A stretch of 64,000 bases of DNA from Stieleria marina (GCA_007741555.1 CP036526.1:3844001-3908000), one strand, 5' to 3'. Positions 35,901 through 46,373 are shown, counted from the first letter of the stretch. The notes: generated from the letters alone by a model not told the origin. A program made the numbers and translations.

Positions 35901-36353
35901 CTATTCCAATTCGGCAGCAATTGTTGATTGCGTTGGCATGCGCTTTTTTGACACGCGTTCCGGATGGGGCGTGTGGAGTTTTTTGGCAGCTTTGATCGCC
36001 ATCTGAGTCGCCTTTTCACGGCCATGCTTTTTGATCGCGTAGGAAACTCGTTTCCACTGGCCGTCTTCGCGGCGATAGCTGACGGCGATGTACTTGGTAC
36101 CGTACTGACTGTTGGTTTCGACAAACGGCTTGAATGAGGCAGATCGGTTTCGATTCGATTTTGACCGGCCAGCCGAAGTCATCGGATCGGTATCAAGTAT
36201 TTCGAGCAACCGCTGCTCGTATTGCTGAGCCGCTTTCAGTGCTTTGCGTTTTCCTGCCGCACAGTTAAACGTCTTGGTGTAGCGTTTGCCGTGGCGGCAA
36301 ACGCGCACTTGATAACGACAATAGTTGTCTTCTTCCCAGTAGGTGATAGGCAT
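35901..36353 (-). CDS. AP2-like DNA-binding protein with two related domains
   Basis: This 150-residue basic protein has two similar segments. Residues about 10-50 read CRYQVRVCRHGKRYTKTFNC followed by a Lys/Ala-rich helix; residues about 83-127 read YGTKYIAVSYRREDGQWKRV, SYAIKKHGREKATQMAIKAA. Three strands then a helix, in this composition, is the pattern of AP2-type DNA-binding domains, known in bacteria mainly from phage integrases and homing endonucleases. No nuclease or recombinase domain is attached. A Ser/Arg-rich linker joins the two. The domain call is moderate; it could instead be an integrase arm-binding relative. Confidence 0.55.
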   Translation of the reverse strand: MPITYWEEDNYCRYQVRVCRHGKRYTKTFNCAAGKRKALKAAQQYEQRLLEILDTDPMTSAGRSKSNRNRSASFKPFVETNSQYGTKYIAVSYRREDGQWKRVSYAIKKHGREKATQMAIKAAKKLHTPHPERVSKKRMPTQSTIAAELE

Positions 36354-36728
36354 TGAATGTTGGTCGATTAAGGGGGCCAGCTTCTACGCTTTCCGCAAGG
36401 AAGGCGCGGCGTCACGGAAACAAATCAACACTCCCAAATTGCACCGGAGTATCAGCGGCTTACCACTTTAGTAGAGAATCTGAGAAAACCAAGACGGGAA
36501 GCCCTGTAGGGGGATGCCTGCCGGGCCTTGCCAGTGGTCGTCGCCGCAGAAAACGCTTGGTCCGACAGGCTGCTTTCTAGAGGTGATTCCAGGCACACAC
36601 TTCTAAAGTCATTTACACTTTTGAACTGTGTGTACCCAAATTTTAGTGGCCAACCTTTCGGTGATCGTCCCAATCGATCCGAGTCGGAAAGCTCGGGGCA
36701 ACTTCACTCAATCATGTTGATGACGATT
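36354..36728. other. Intergenic stretch
   Basis: About 370 bases lie between divergently transcribed genes. Frames continue from the gene to the right, but their sequence is basic and lacks family features. Promoters for both genes should lie here; no operator-like repeat was seen. Confidence 0.35.
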
Positions 36729-39700
36729 ATGAAACCATTCCGAATTTTGGTCGGCTCTCGCCGCCTGGGTTTGTTACGAGCTAGATGTGCGTTGGTCGTT
36801 GCTGCTTGTGCGGCATCGGTTAACGCGGCGGATGGACCGCAAGTCAAAGCCCTGGTACCGGGACTTACGATCCAGCGTTTGCCGGTGAATCTGAACAACG
36901 TAGACAGTGTCGATTACGGTCCGGACGGTCGGCTCTATGCAGCGGGTTACGATGGTCGCGTGCACGTGTTGACGGACACGGACGGTGATGGCGTGGAAGA
37001 CAAAGCGGAAGTCTTCTGGAAAAAACCTGGTGATTTGCTGACGCCTGTCGGAATCCTTGCGACGACGGAAGGACTGTACGTCGCGGCTCGAGGCAAGATC
37101 GCTTTACTGAAAGACACCGACGGCGACGGAATCGCAGACAAAAGCGAAGCGGTTGTCTCGGGCTGGGCCAATGAGACTCACAACAGTGACACTCGCAACG
37201 ACGCGGCGGGTGTTGCAATGGATGCTGACGGCAACCTTTACTTCAGCCTGGGCTGCATGTCATACAACAAGGCTTGGTTGCTGGATAAGAACGGAAAGTC
37301 CCAATACGACAAGACGAGCGAACGGGGCACGATTCTAAAAGTGTCCGCGGATCGAAAACGGCGCGAAATCGTTGCGACCGGTTTGCGGTTCGTCATTGGT
37401 TTGGATTTCAACAAGCACGGGGACCTGTTTGCGACTGATCAGGAAGGCGACACGTGGTTTCCCGGCGGCAATCCTCGCGACGAACTGCTGCAAATCATTT
37501 CCAATCGCCACTATGGTTTTCCTTTTCGTCATCCGGAATACTTGCCGACCGTTGTGGACGATCCCGCGGTGGTTGATTTTTCGCCTCAGCATCAATCGAC
37601 GTGCGGTTTTCGATTCAACGAACTACGTAAACATCGCAAGCCGTTCGGTCCTTCGCACTGGGAAGGCAATGCGATCGTCACGGGATTTTCACGTGGCAAA
37701 CTGTGGCGAGTCCCGCTTGCCAAATCCCGGGCCGGCTACGTCGGCAAACAGGTTCAGTTCGCAGCCTTTGAATCACTACCGACCGATGTCGCCATCGCAC
37801 CGAGCGGTGACTTACTGGTGACTTGCCATGGCGGCAAACCGGATTGGGGCTCGGGGCCCGCGGCCAAAGGGCATTTGTACAAGATCAGCGTTGATGCGAA
37901 ACAGCCTCAAGTGGTCGCGGCTTGGTCGGCCAGCCCGTTGGAAATCAAGGTCGCCTTTGATCGTCCGATTGATCCGACCAAACTACAAACGCCTCAAATC
38001 GAAATGGGCGACACAGCCTACGAAGGTGACCGACACGAGTGGATCTGGCCCGGCTACGAAGTCGTCAAGAAGGAGAAAGCAGCTCTGCGACGTCCATTGA
38101 ACGTCGGTGCCGTTGCTGTATCGGACGACCATCGTACGGTGACATTCACGACCGCCGGACAGCCGTGGCGGACTCGCTACGCGGTCACCATTCCCGGCGT
38201 GACTTCGGCTGGCGATGATCACTCCGCCGCAGAAGCTAGCGATGCTGAACTGTCATTGGATCTTGGTGGAGTTCAGGCCGAATGGACGCGCCGGGGCGAT
38301 GAGCGACCGACGTGGACCGGCTGGCTTCCCCATGTTGATACCAACGTGATCGAAACGCTGACAGCGGGTTCCGCAGAACACCAGCAGCTGAACAAACTAT
38401 TGGAACAACAGGGCACACTGGTGCTTCGTTCACGGCTTTTACTGCCGGGAAACGAAGTCACCTTTCGTTGGGAGGCGAATCATTCATTCACCGTCAATTG
38501 CAACGAAAAGGCAACGCAATCCACTGCCGATGGGGAGCGTCAGGTTGCAGTATTTACCATCGCTGCACAGCAACCACGACGCGAAACGGAGCCGCGTGGC
38601 GGGCGCGAACAGGTTTTGCCAAGCGAAGAAGTCCCGCTGAAATTGGTTGTACAGACTGCCGCAGCAGACGAGCCTTTTCAGCTCGACGTGTCCTATCATG
38701 CCGACTTTGACCCGCACGAGCGTCCCTTGCGGCTGGAGCATTTGTTTGTGCCGTGGGCACCGACCATTCGGCCTCCTGAAGACGAACCGCTCGACACCGA
38801 GTCTGCGTTGGTCGTCGGTGATCCTGTGAAAGGGCGTGAAATCTTCTTTGGCGATGAAGCGAAGTGCGCCGTCTGTCATACATTTGCAGGTCGCGGTGGA
38901 AAAGTGGCCGCGGACCTAACGGTGTCCGTCCGTCGATCTCCCGAAGCGGTGCTGCGTGACATTGTTCAGCCAAATGCGGCCATCAATCCCGACTACGTCA
39001 GCTATGTGTTGCTGACAGATTCAGGACATGCGTTGACGGGACTGCTGCAGTCCGCGGACCAGCAACACATCGCGTTGGTTGATGCGGCGGCCAAAACGCA
39101 TCTTGTCAAGCGAGAGGAAGTGGAAGACATTCGCGCAAGTTCTGTTTCACTGATGCCGACGGGGTTTGACAAACTGGGGCCGGAGAAGCTTCAGGATCTT
39201 GTGGCGTTCCTTTGTTCAGAGGACGACGAAGCGAAAAAGAAGGGGCTTCCCACCGGCGTGATATCACGCGAGTTTTGGCTCGAACTGCCCAAGGGGGGAT
39301 TGTCCAGCTTGACCAAGCATGCTGATTTTCCAGCTAAGCCATCCGGTGCAGGGCTGCTGACTCGTTTCGAGTCGCCCGTGAATTGGAAAGACAACTTTGG
39401 ATCACGTATCCGTGGTTACATTCATCCGCCGCAAACCGGCGACTACGTTTTCTGGGTGGCAGCCGACGACTACGCTGAACTTTGGCTCAGTTCGTCCGAC
39501 GCCCCTTCAAACAAGCAACGCATTGTCACCATGAAACGTTGGACACCATCGCGAGTTTGGGAAAAGTATCCGGAGCAGAAGTCCAAGCCGATTCGTTTGG
39601 AAGCCGGCAAACGCTACTACATCGAATCGTTGCAATTCGAAGCGAGCGTGGATGACTGTTTGGCGGTCGGCTGGCAGCTGCCTGACGGCGCGATCGAACG

Positions 39701-39746
39701 CCCGATCCCAGGCTCCCGACTGTCATCAGCCAATGAAGTCGATTGA
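36729..39746 (+). CDS. PVC-type heme-binding protein with N-terminal propeller, cytochrome c and PA14 domains
   Basis: This is 1005 residues from the ATG at 36729, chosen because the signal peptide (LLRARCALVVAACAASVNA) then starts the protein; the frame is open from 36528. The first 350 residues form a propeller of the membrane-bound dehydrogenase type (YGPDGRLYAAGYDGRVHVLT) with two Ca-type DTDGDG loops. The heme site is C713-A-V-C-H in KCAVCHTFAGRGGKVAADLT with the family's later NAAINPDYVSYVLLTDSG. The last 150 residues are a PA14 domain (GYIHPPQTGDYVFWVAADDY, then EAGKRYYIESL). The family is abundant in planctomycetes; electron-transfer-linked sugar oxidation is assumed but unproven. Confidence 0.88.
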   Translation: MKPFRILVGSRRLGLLRARCALVVAACAASVNAADGPQVKALVPGLTIQRLPVNLNNVDSVDYGPDGRLYAAGYDGRVHVLTDTDGDGVEDKAEVFWKKPGDLLTPVGILATTEGLYVAARGKIALLKDTDGDGIADKSEAVVSGWANETHNSDTRNDAAGVAMDADGNLYFSLGCMSYNKAWLLDKNGKSQYDKTSERGTILKVSADRKRREIVATGLRFVIGLDFNKHGDLFATDQEGDTWFPGGNPRDELLQIISNRHYGFPFRHPEYLPTVVDDPAVVDFSPQHQSTCGFRFNELRKHRKPFGPSHWEGNAIVTGFSRGKLWRVPLAKSRAGYVGKQVQFAAFESLPTDVAIAPSGDLLVTCHGGKPDWGSGPAAKGHLYKISVDAKQPQVVAAWSASPLEIKVAFDRPIDPTKLQTPQIEMGDTAYEGDRHEWIWPGYEVVKKEKAALRRPLNVGAVAVSDDHRTVTFTTAGQPWRTRYAVTIPGVTSAGDDHSAAEASDAELSLDLGGVQAEWTRRGDERPTWTGWLPHVDTNVIETLTAGSAEHQQLNKLLEQQGTLVLRSRLLLPGNEVTFRWEANHSFTVNCNEKATQSTADGERQVAVFTIAAQQPRRETEPRGGREQVLPSEEVPLKLVVQTAAADEPFQLDVSYHADFDPHERPLRLEHLFVPWAPTIRPPEDEPLDTESALVVGDPVKGREIFFGDEAKCAVCHTFAGRGGKVAADLTVSVRRSPEAVLRDIVQPNAAINPDYVSYVLLTDSGHALTGLLQSADQQHIALVDAAAKTHLVKREEVEDIRASSVSLMPTGFDKLGPEKLQDLVAFLCSEDDEAKKKGLPTGVISREFWLELPKGGLSSLTKHADFPAKPSGAGLLTRFESPVNWKDNFGSRIRGYIHPPQTGDYVFWVAADDYAELWLSSSDAPSNKQRIVTMKRWTPSRVWEKYPEQKSKPIRLEAGKRYYIESLQFEASVDDCLAVGWQLPDGAIERPIPGSRLSSANEVD

Positions 39747-39861
39747 GCCTTTCGTTACATTTGCCGCCAGGCCCATCCATCACCCAGTCGGCAAATCCGT
39801 TAGAACTTGAAAACGATTGACACGTAACTGACGACACTCCGATCCGGACCATGAACACTCC

Positions 39862-41319
39862 ATGAGATTGACGACAAAAGCATGTCCGCTAGCCTTGGTA
39901 ATCGTTGGCATTTTCATGCTGGTATCGGGACACACTTTGGCGGCCGAGACATCGTTTCAGAAAGTCGAGAAACCACGACTTCTGGTGCTGACCGATATCG
40001 AAAACGAGCCGGACGATGCGATGTCTTTGGTTCGACTGTTGACGTATTCCAATGTGATCGACATCGAAGGGCTGGTTGCGACGACGTCTTGCTGGCAACG
40101 CGACGCGATCGCTGACTGGCGGCTTCACGAGATCGTCGATGCGTACGGTGAGGTCCGCGACAATCTGCTGAAGCACGAAGCGGGCTACCCGACTCATTCG
40201 CAACTCAAGAGCCTGATTAAGAAAGGCATTGCGTCGTTTGGAATGGAAGCGGTCGGTGAAGGCAAGGACTCTGAAGGATCCGACTGGGTGATCAAGATGG
40301 TCGACAAAGATGACGATCGCCCAATTTGGATTCCGGCGTGGGGCGGTGCCAACATTTTGGCTCAGGCGTTATTCAAGGTGAAGAAGACGCGTAGCCCAGA
40401 AGAGGTCAAAAAGTTTGTGTCAAAAATCCGGACTTATACGATCTCCGACCAAGATGACTCCGGCCCTTGGATCCGTGAGACATTTCCGGATCTGTTCTAC
40501 ATCGTCAGCCCCGGCTATCACGAAAATGGTGGCAACAGTTATCCCTACGCGACCTGGGTCGGCATCGCCGGAGACAGATTCCACGGAAAGTTCTCCGGCG
40601 CAAATTTCGACATCGTCGACAACCCTTGGCTGGACAAACACATTCGACAAAACCACGGTCCGTTGGGTGCCCAGCATCCGCACACCGAGTACTTGATGGA
40701 AGGTGACACGCCGTCATTTTTCCACATCATTCCCAATGGATTAGGCCACCCCGAGCATCCCGATTGGGGCGGATGGGGCGGACGCTACGAACTGTACACT
40801 CCAGCGAAAAAGAACTTCATGTACAGCGCGGAGACGCGGCCAATTTGGACGGACACGGTGGATGCGGTCGTGGGAGTCGATGACAAGCATTACATGACCA
40901 ACCACGCCACCATCTGGCGATGGCGCGAGGATTACCAATTTGATTTCGCAGCCAGAATCGACTGGTCGAACACCAGCGAGTTCGACAAAGCCAATCACCG
41001 TCCGGTCGCGGCTTTTGCAAAGAACACCAGCCAGAACATCGTTCACATCAATGCCAAACCGGAAGAGAAGTTGACACTCAGTGCGGCTGGCTCAAGTGAC
41101 CCCGACGACGACAAACTTTCCTATCGATGGTTCCAGTATCGCGAGGCGGGAACACTGCCCAACGAAGTCAAGATCGACAACAGCACCGCCGTCGAAGCCA
41201 AGATGACGGTGCCGAAGACGGATCGAGCTGGAACCCGTCACGTCATCCTGGAAGTCAAAGACAACGGCACACCATCGCTTCGCAGTTATCGCCGCGTGAT
41301 TGTTTCGGTGGGCAAATAA
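39862..41319 (+). CDS. Exported DUF1593 protein (nucleoside-hydrolase-like fold)
   Basis: This 485-residue protein has a signal peptide (LALVIVGIFMLVSGHTLAA). The N-terminal 300 residues are a DUF1593 domain: RLLVLTDIENEPDDAMSLVR has the Asp cluster that binds calcium in inosine-uridine hydrolase relatives, and PIWIPAWGGANILAQALF is another family block. The C-terminal 100 residues are an Ig-like DUF1593 tail (LSAAGSSDPDDDKLSYRWFQ). The family is associated with polysaccharide clusters, where it may cleave glycosidic bonds; the substrate is not known. It follows the heme protein gene by about 115 bases on the same strand. Confidence 0.88.
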   Translation: MRLTTKACPLALVIVGIFMLVSGHTLAAETSFQKVEKPRLLVLTDIENEPDDAMSLVRLLTYSNVIDIEGLVATTSCWQRDAIADWRLHEIVDAYGEVRDNLLKHEAGYPTHSQLKSLIKKGIASFGMEAVGEGKDSEGSDWVIKMVDKDDDRPIWIPAWGGANILAQALFKVKKTRSPEEVKKFVSKIRTYTISDQDDSGPWIRETFPDLFYIVSPGYHENGGNSYPYATWVGIAGDRFHGKFSGANFDIVDNPWLDKHIRQNHGPLGAQHPHTEYLMEGDTPSFFHIIPNGLGHPEHPDWGGWGGRYELYTPAKKNFMYSAETRPIWTDTVDAVVGVDDKHYMTNHATIWRWREDYQFDFAARIDWSNTSEFDKANHRPVAAFAKNTSQNIVHINAKPEEKLTLSAAGSSDPDDDKLSYRWFQYREAGTLPNEVKIDNSTAVEAKMTVPKTDRAGTRHVILEVKDNGTPSLRSYRRVIVSVGK

Positions 41320-41461
41320 AGCAGAGCGAAACGCGATAGGCAAGCGAGTTTGGTTGCTCAATACATCCCAATGATTACTTTGGATTCGAGCAAGCCAACT
41401 TGAACAACGCACGGCAGCCAGAGCGTTTCCGTCGGCCATTTTCCGCGAATCAAAATGAACC

Positions 41462-42274
41462 ATGTTGTCTCGAATACTCCCCCAGGTTTTCATGCTCGTG
41501 GGGGCAGCCATTGCGCAGGCGGATGACATCGAACTCTCGCGGGCGATTCCGGTCGCAAACGGTAGCATGGTCGTGATGCGGTCACCGGATGCAAACCCTA
41601 CCCGGCTGCTAATGCACTTCCACGGCGATCCGAAGACCGTAAGGGCGGCGTACGCTCGCAGCGAACTTGAATCGGTACTTGTGGTCATCAACTTTCCTGG
41701 CCTATCGACTGCGTATTCCAAGCCGTTTTCAAACGATTCCACACTTTTTGAACAGATTCAGCAGATTGCCAGAACCGAAGTCGCGAGCTCGCTTCGCGGT
41801 GCCGAAGTTGATTGGGACTGTGTTAGCCTTTCGTCCTTCAGCGCGGGCTACGGTGCGTTGCGTGAGATCCTAAAGACGCCGCGGAATTTCCAGCAAATCA
41901 GTGGCATCGTCACGGCTGATTCCATTTACGCGGGATTGCAGGCAGAACATCCGAAGCGCGAAGTCGACGAGTCCGACATGCACGACTTCCAGCGATTTGC
42001 GTCATTGGCTGCACAAGGCAAGAAAAAGTTTATTCTGTCACACTCTGCTCAAAAAACGCCCTACGCGAGCACCACCGAAACCGCAGAGTACTTGCTGCGT
42101 TCGCTGGAGCTTCATCGTTCTTCGGCGAACGACCATCCGGTCAAATCCATGCATCAGGTTAGCCAAGCACAGCAAGGGAACTTCCTGGTGCTCGGGTTCG
42201 ATGGCACGACGGGACCGGAACACATGCAGCACCTTCACAACATCGATCTACTTTGGCGGCAGCTTTCCGATTAA
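41462..42274 (+). CDS. Exported alpha/beta-hydrolase-like protein
   Basis: This 270-residue protein has a signal peptide (LPQVFMLVGAAIAQADD). A likely nucleophile elbow is SFSAGYG with Ser127, preceded by a strand (VDWDCVSLS); an early strand with LLMHFHGDP resembles the oxyanion segment; a late His is present in GPEHMQHLHN. These fit a diverged alpha/beta hydrolase (esterase/lipase type), but no named subfamily is recognised. It runs toward the convergent minus-strand cluster. Confidence 0.6.
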   Translation: MLSRILPQVFMLVGAAIAQADDIELSRAIPVANGSMVVMRSPDANPTRLLMHFHGDPKTVRAAYARSELESVLVVINFPGLSTAYSKPFSNDSTLFEQIQQIARTEVASSLRGAEVDWDCVSLSSFSAGYGALREILKTPRNFQQISGIVTADSIYAGLQAEHPKREVDESDMHDFQRFASLAAQGKKKFILSHSAQKTPYASTTETAEYLLRSLELHRSSANDHPVKSMHQVSQAQQGNFLVLGFDGTTGPEHMQHLHNIDLLWRQLSD

Positions 42275-42345
42275 GCAGCGCATTCTTTTTCTGACAATCG
42301 AAAACGGGTTGGCAAAGCGGCCCACACGATGTGGCGGATGTTGGG

Positions 42346-43890
42346 TCACTTTGGAATTTTGTTCAGGGTGTACCACGCGTGTGGATGCAGCAATGATTGT
42401 CCTTGCGCGTTTTTGACCCTGTCGGCAATGATCTCATGCACGAAAAGCTCTCGCAAACCGTCCACCCTGAGGCGAACGCTTTTCAAGTCGTCCGCAACCG
42501 TGGCAGATTCTACGCTCAACGAACGCTTTTGAATTTCATCACTGCCGTAAGTCGAGTGGTACAGATAGGTGTGACTGTTTAACTGATAGGAAGCAACGTC
42601 TTCGGCGGAACTGCGATCCACTGGCTGCGTGAACGTCAGCTCGAAACCATCGGGAAGAGCGTGAATCTCTTTGACCTCGAACGGCGTCTTGCCCGTCCAG
42701 CGCAGTCGCTGCAAACCGTACGACGCCGATCCCAAGCTACTCCATCCGCGATTCGTCAGTCCTACAAACATGCTGCCGTCGGTGCCCTGATCCATTCGCA
42801 ACACAGCCGATGCCAGCCGGGAACGAAATGGGAAGCACGCTCCCTGGTATTCGCCGTCAACTTTTTCTAGGAACACGCGATGGATGCTGGCCTGCGTGAA
42901 TTCGCCGACGAAAAGCTGTCCTGCGAACGGCCCAAACTTGCCGCCGCTTTCATCCAGCATGATGTCAGTTGCTGACTGCCCCGCCTTTTTGTACGGAAAC
43001 CAAACGGCCGGAGGGCGAAGTTGGTCGAACTGCTTGACGGCGTCGGGGTACGGCAGCCCATTGGGCACTTTTGTGACGCCGTGAATCGGGGATCCGGGTT
43101 GGTCCATCGACGCGAGCGATTCGGGATGATGAAAGAAAGCTCCTTCGCGCATGTGATGTAATGAGTTGGTGGCAACCCAATTGCCCTGTTGGTCCGAGTA
43201 GAACATGTCGCCGTCCGCGTTCGCGCCAATCCCACTTGGCGACCGCATGCCAGCACAGACTGGAATCAGTTTGCCAGCCGGTGTGACCTTCATGCCCCAG
43301 CCTCGCCAACGTCCCTGATGGTATCCCAGCACCGGATTGGACACGGTGCGTTTGCGGTGTTCGCCTTTGAGCCCCATGCCGATGTTCAGCGTGACCCACA
43401 GATTTCCGTCCTTGTCCAGCTTTGGGCCATACGCATACTCGTGGTAGTGGCCGGTGACTCCCCAGCCCTTCGCCACGGTCAAGTATTCGTCGGCTGCACC
43501 ATCGTCATCGGTGTCAGTAATCCGGGTCAGTTCGCTGCGCTGAGTCGTATAAAACGCTCCGTTGTGTTTCAGCAGGCCAAGCGGTTCGTGAAGTGCCGTC
43601 GCAAAACGGTGGTACTTTACATCGGTCGGCGGGTCCGCATACACGTTGTCCAGAAACCAGATCTCGCCCTTTCGAATCGCGACGGCAACCCGATTGTCAT
43701 CGATCACCTCCAGGCCACTGACCTCCAACGCCAGATCGTCGGGCGCCGGTTTCCAGTTTGACGAACGCGAACCGGTGGGTGATTCGGAAGCTGCGATCGT
43801 GATGATTCGGTAATAGTCCGATTCGTCGTCGGCGATTGCCGATGTCATCGGGCTTATCGCCAGCAGCGCAAACGCTGGCTGAAATGCCAT
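42346..43890 (-). CDS. Exported propeller protein, membrane-bound-dehydrogenase-like
   Basis: This is 514 residues from the Met at 43890 (AFQPAFALLAISPMTSAIA as signal); the frame opens at 43965, overlapping the upstream gene by seven bases. Repeats such as LEVSGLEVIDDNRVAVAIRK, GLLKHNGAFYTTQRSELTRI with TDTDDDGAADEY, and GAFFHHPESLASMDQPGS are typical of the glucose/sorbosone-dehydrogenase-like proteins that in planctomycetes are often fused to cytochrome c. Here the heme part is absent and a multiheme protein is encoded directly upstream, so the two are probably partners. Confidence 0.75.
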   Translation of the reverse strand: MAFQPAFALLAISPMTSAIADDESDYYRIITIAASESPTGSRSSNWKPAPDDLALEVSGLEVIDDNRVAVAIRKGEIWFLDNVYADPPTDVKYHRFATALHEPLGLLKHNGAFYTTQRSELTRITDTDDDGAADEYLTVAKGWGVTGHYHEYAYGPKLDKDGNLWVTLNIGMGLKGEHRKRTVSNPVLGYHQGRWRGWGMKVTPAGKLIPVCAGMRSPSGIGANADGDMFYSDQQGNWVATNSLHHMREGAFFHHPESLASMDQPGSPIHGVTKVPNGLPYPDAVKQFDQLRPPAVWFPYKKAGQSATDIMLDESGGKFGPFAGQLFVGEFTQASIHRVFLEKVDGEYQGACFPFRSRLASAVLRMDQGTDGSMFVGLTNRGWSSLGSASYGLQRLRWTGKTPFEVKEIHALPDGFELTFTQPVDRSSAEDVASYQLNSHTYLYHSTYGSDEIQKRSLSVESATVADDLKSVRLRVDGLRELFVHEIIADRVKNAQGQSLLHPHAWYTLNKIPK

Positions 43891-43958
43891 GGCGTGCCAA
43901 TTCACACGAACAGAGCGGCAAACTTTGGCAAACGAATGCAGGTGGTAGTTACAAGTTT

Positions 43959-46373
43959 TCACCATTGGTAATGCAGTTCCATTTCAACGACAGCGTTTGC
44001 GGGAAGCGGCAACATCCATTCGTAGCCATTCTTGTTTCGTCGCACCTCTCCATCTGAAGACAGCCCGACGACGGTAACCTTCAGTCCGTTCTCGTCTGTC
44101 ATGGTGAAGTCGTCTTTCTGCCCCGGGGTTTTTCCGCTTAGCGGTCGAATCCAAATCGTTTGATCGACCGCAGTCCGCCGAATCGTCAGCTTGCGACGGA
44201 GTTGGCGGTCCGTCGTTGCCGTGATGCGGTCTTGAACATCGCAGCCCGCCATCTGATACAGAAACGTTGGCACGCCTGACGGGTCAAGGCGAAAGCCCTG
44301 GAATCGCATTTCAGCGTCATTATCTTGCACAAATAGCGACGCATCGGGAAAGACAATCGAGTCGTCCCCCAACTGTTCGGCAGGTGGTGCAAATCGGACG
44401 AACCAGGTTCCCTGTGCATCAAGAAAGCGGCCCTTCCAAGCCGTCGCTAGACGCACCCTTTCGGCATCAAATGCAAAGCTGATTTTCTCTGGTAGACCGA
44501 CGGCGATCGCGTGAGTTCCAGCGTCCTTCATAAACGTTCTGAGCAACAGCGGACGATCTTCTGGAATCAGTTCAAAATTTTGCGACCGCGATTTTTCCAG
44601 TTTCTGTGGCAACGGCTGGTTCGCAGATTGTTTCAGGTAGTGCCAAAGCGCGGATATTTGCCGCGAAGCGTCCCCGCCGTAAACCGTCTTCAGTTGCCCT
44701 TTGCCGTCCGGGAAGAACGAAGGCATTCGCGTGCCCGGTTTCAAGTGGGCCGGATCCAACAGGAAATCGCGAAACCATTGCGGACGGACGCGGTTGGTAA
44801 CGTCACTGAGTTCCACGCCAACGACACCGGGCAACATGTTTCCTTGGAGCGAGTGGCACTGCACGCAGCCGGTATCCAATAAGATTCGACCAGCGGCCAT
44901 GTGTTCGTCTTCCAACGGAAACAATTCCTGTTCTGCAATTTCGTCTTGCTGATCTGCGCGGCTTAACTGCGTTGGCAAATCCCGCATTCCAGCTTGGGGA
45001 AAACCAGGCATCTGAATCGTCATGTGTGGCCGCAGCTTTGCCTTACCCGAAAATACATCTTCAAGGCTTTTGGGTAGGAGCTTGTGCCCCACTCCTGTCA
45101 GCGGCGGTGGCAGTCGGCCTTCGTCGCCGACGTCAATGTTCCCAAAGGTTTCGAAGCACGCCTTTCGATAGCGGCCGACACCGCCGATTTTGTCCCGCTG
45201 ATGACAGGCAAAACAATTGAACTGCAGCAAGGTGTGCCGAGCCAATGCATCTGCGTCCAACGAGTCACCTTGGCCAGTGGCGCTCGGCATCGCACTATCA
45301 ATCGCACTGGAAATCGCCTGCTGCTGATCGTCGTTCAGCCCAAAATCTGGCAAGCCGGTCGCCGAATTGAGGCAGGAATGATCAGTGGCACGCAGCGTAC
45401 CCCAAGCCTTTGCCGTCGCGGATGGTTTCACTTTGCCTGCCGAATGACAGTTGGCACAGCCCAGTGCCGCAAATAGCACTCGCCCCTTTTCGGCGAGCGG
45501 TTGGTCGACCTTGGCGGGATGAAACTCGGACGCCATGCTCGGCCCCGATCCGTCTCGCTGCGTAATCCAAGCGGCGATATCGGCGGCTTGGACAACGTTT
45601 AAATCGAACTTGGGCATTCGGCCGGAAATGCGAGTGCGATGCGGGTCGAGCAGAAAGTGCGTTAGCGACTGCGCCGAGTATTTCTTCGATAGTTCGTGAA
45701 GCGGTACCGATGCAACACGCCGAGTCGCCGACGCCAACCCCATCTCTTCGATCTCGTCCGGACTGAGCTGCTCAAGGACAAGCGACAAGACAGTGGGTTG
45801 CGTTTCGACGGTCTCGTACGTCGGATCCGGTTCGTGACACGCAACACAGCCGATGCGATGGAACAATTTTCGTCCCGCTGACGGATCACCGTGTTTCCAA
45901 AACTCGTGCGGCACCGCACTGGCGCCACCCGCCTTAATGACCGGAAATTCCGCTTGCTGTGCTCGCAAAAACTCGGTAATCGCCACCACGGTCGCTTCGC
46001 GATCCTTCGCCGGAAGCGTTGCTAAAATATGCGGCATCGTCGTGCCGGGTTTGGTCTCGTGGGGAGCCGCAATGAATCGTTTCATCCAATCCGAAGAAAG
46101 CTGCACGCCGGCTACACTCAGGTTTGGCCCTCGTTTGGGCTGCAGCGATTGTTGTTCTGATGCATGGCAGGCCACACAGCTCAATTCGCTGATCAACAGT
46201 CGCCCGCCCTCGGCAGAGTCGATATCCCCGTGACGTGCGAAGCGTTCGAAGCCAGCCACGAACGGCGCTTCCTGCGCAGTAACGCCTGAGCCGAGAATTG
46301 CTAACGCAGCAAATGCGATGGATCTAATCAAGGTGCAATGATTCACTCGTGGCAACCGGTTTACAAAGTCCAT
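43959..46373 (-). CDS. Exported penta-heme cytochrome c-type protein
   Basis: This is 804 residues from the Met at 46373 (signal TLIRSIAFAALAILGSGVTA). Five CxxCH motifs are seen in order: SCVACHAS, GCVACHEP, GCANCHSA, NCFACHQR and GCVQCHSL, each followed by a TMP/RMP methionine-type segment that could supply the axial ligand (GTTMPHIL, GRMPKFDL, GTRMPSFF). The last 200 residues are a beta-rich domain without heme. It probably transfers electrons in the periplasm from the neighbouring propeller protein. It lies 42 bases after the sialidase-fold gene and overlaps the long frame of the next gene, consistent with one operon. Confidence 0.85.
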   Translation of the reverse strand: MDFVNRLPRVNHCTLIRSIAFAALAILGSGVTAQEAPFVAGFERFARHGDIDSAEGGRLLISELSCVACHASEQQSLQPKRGPNLSVAGVQLSSDWMKRFIAAPHETKPGTTMPHILATLPAKDREATVVAITEFLRAQQAEFPVIKAGGASAVPHEFWKHGDPSAGRKLFHRIGCVACHEPDPTYETVETQPTVLSLVLEQLSPDEIEEMGLASATRRVASVPLHELSKKYSAQSLTHFLLDPHRTRISGRMPKFDLNVVQAADIAAWITQRDGSGPSMASEFHPAKVDQPLAEKGRVLFAALGCANCHSAGKVKPSATAKAWGTLRATDHSCLNSATGLPDFGLNDDQQQAISSAIDSAMPSATGQGDSLDADALARHTLLQFNCFACHQRDKIGGVGRYRKACFETFGNIDVGDEGRLPPPLTGVGHKLLPKSLEDVFSGKAKLRPHMTIQMPGFPQAGMRDLPTQLSRADQQDEIAEQELFPLEDEHMAAGRILLDTGCVQCHSLQGNMLPGVVGVELSDVTNRVRPQWFRDFLLDPAHLKPGTRMPSFFPDGKGQLKTVYGGDASRQISALWHYLKQSANQPLPQKLEKSRSQNFELIPEDRPLLLRTFMKDAGTHAIAVGLPEKISFAFDAERVRLATAWKGRFLDAQGTWFVRFAPPAEQLGDDSIVFPDASLFVQDNDAEMRFQGFRLDPSGVPTFLYQMAGCDVQDRITATTDRQLRRKLTIRRTAVDQTIWIRPLSGKTPGQKDDFTMTDENGLKVTVVGLSSDGEVRRNKNGYEWMLPLPANAVVEMELHYQW

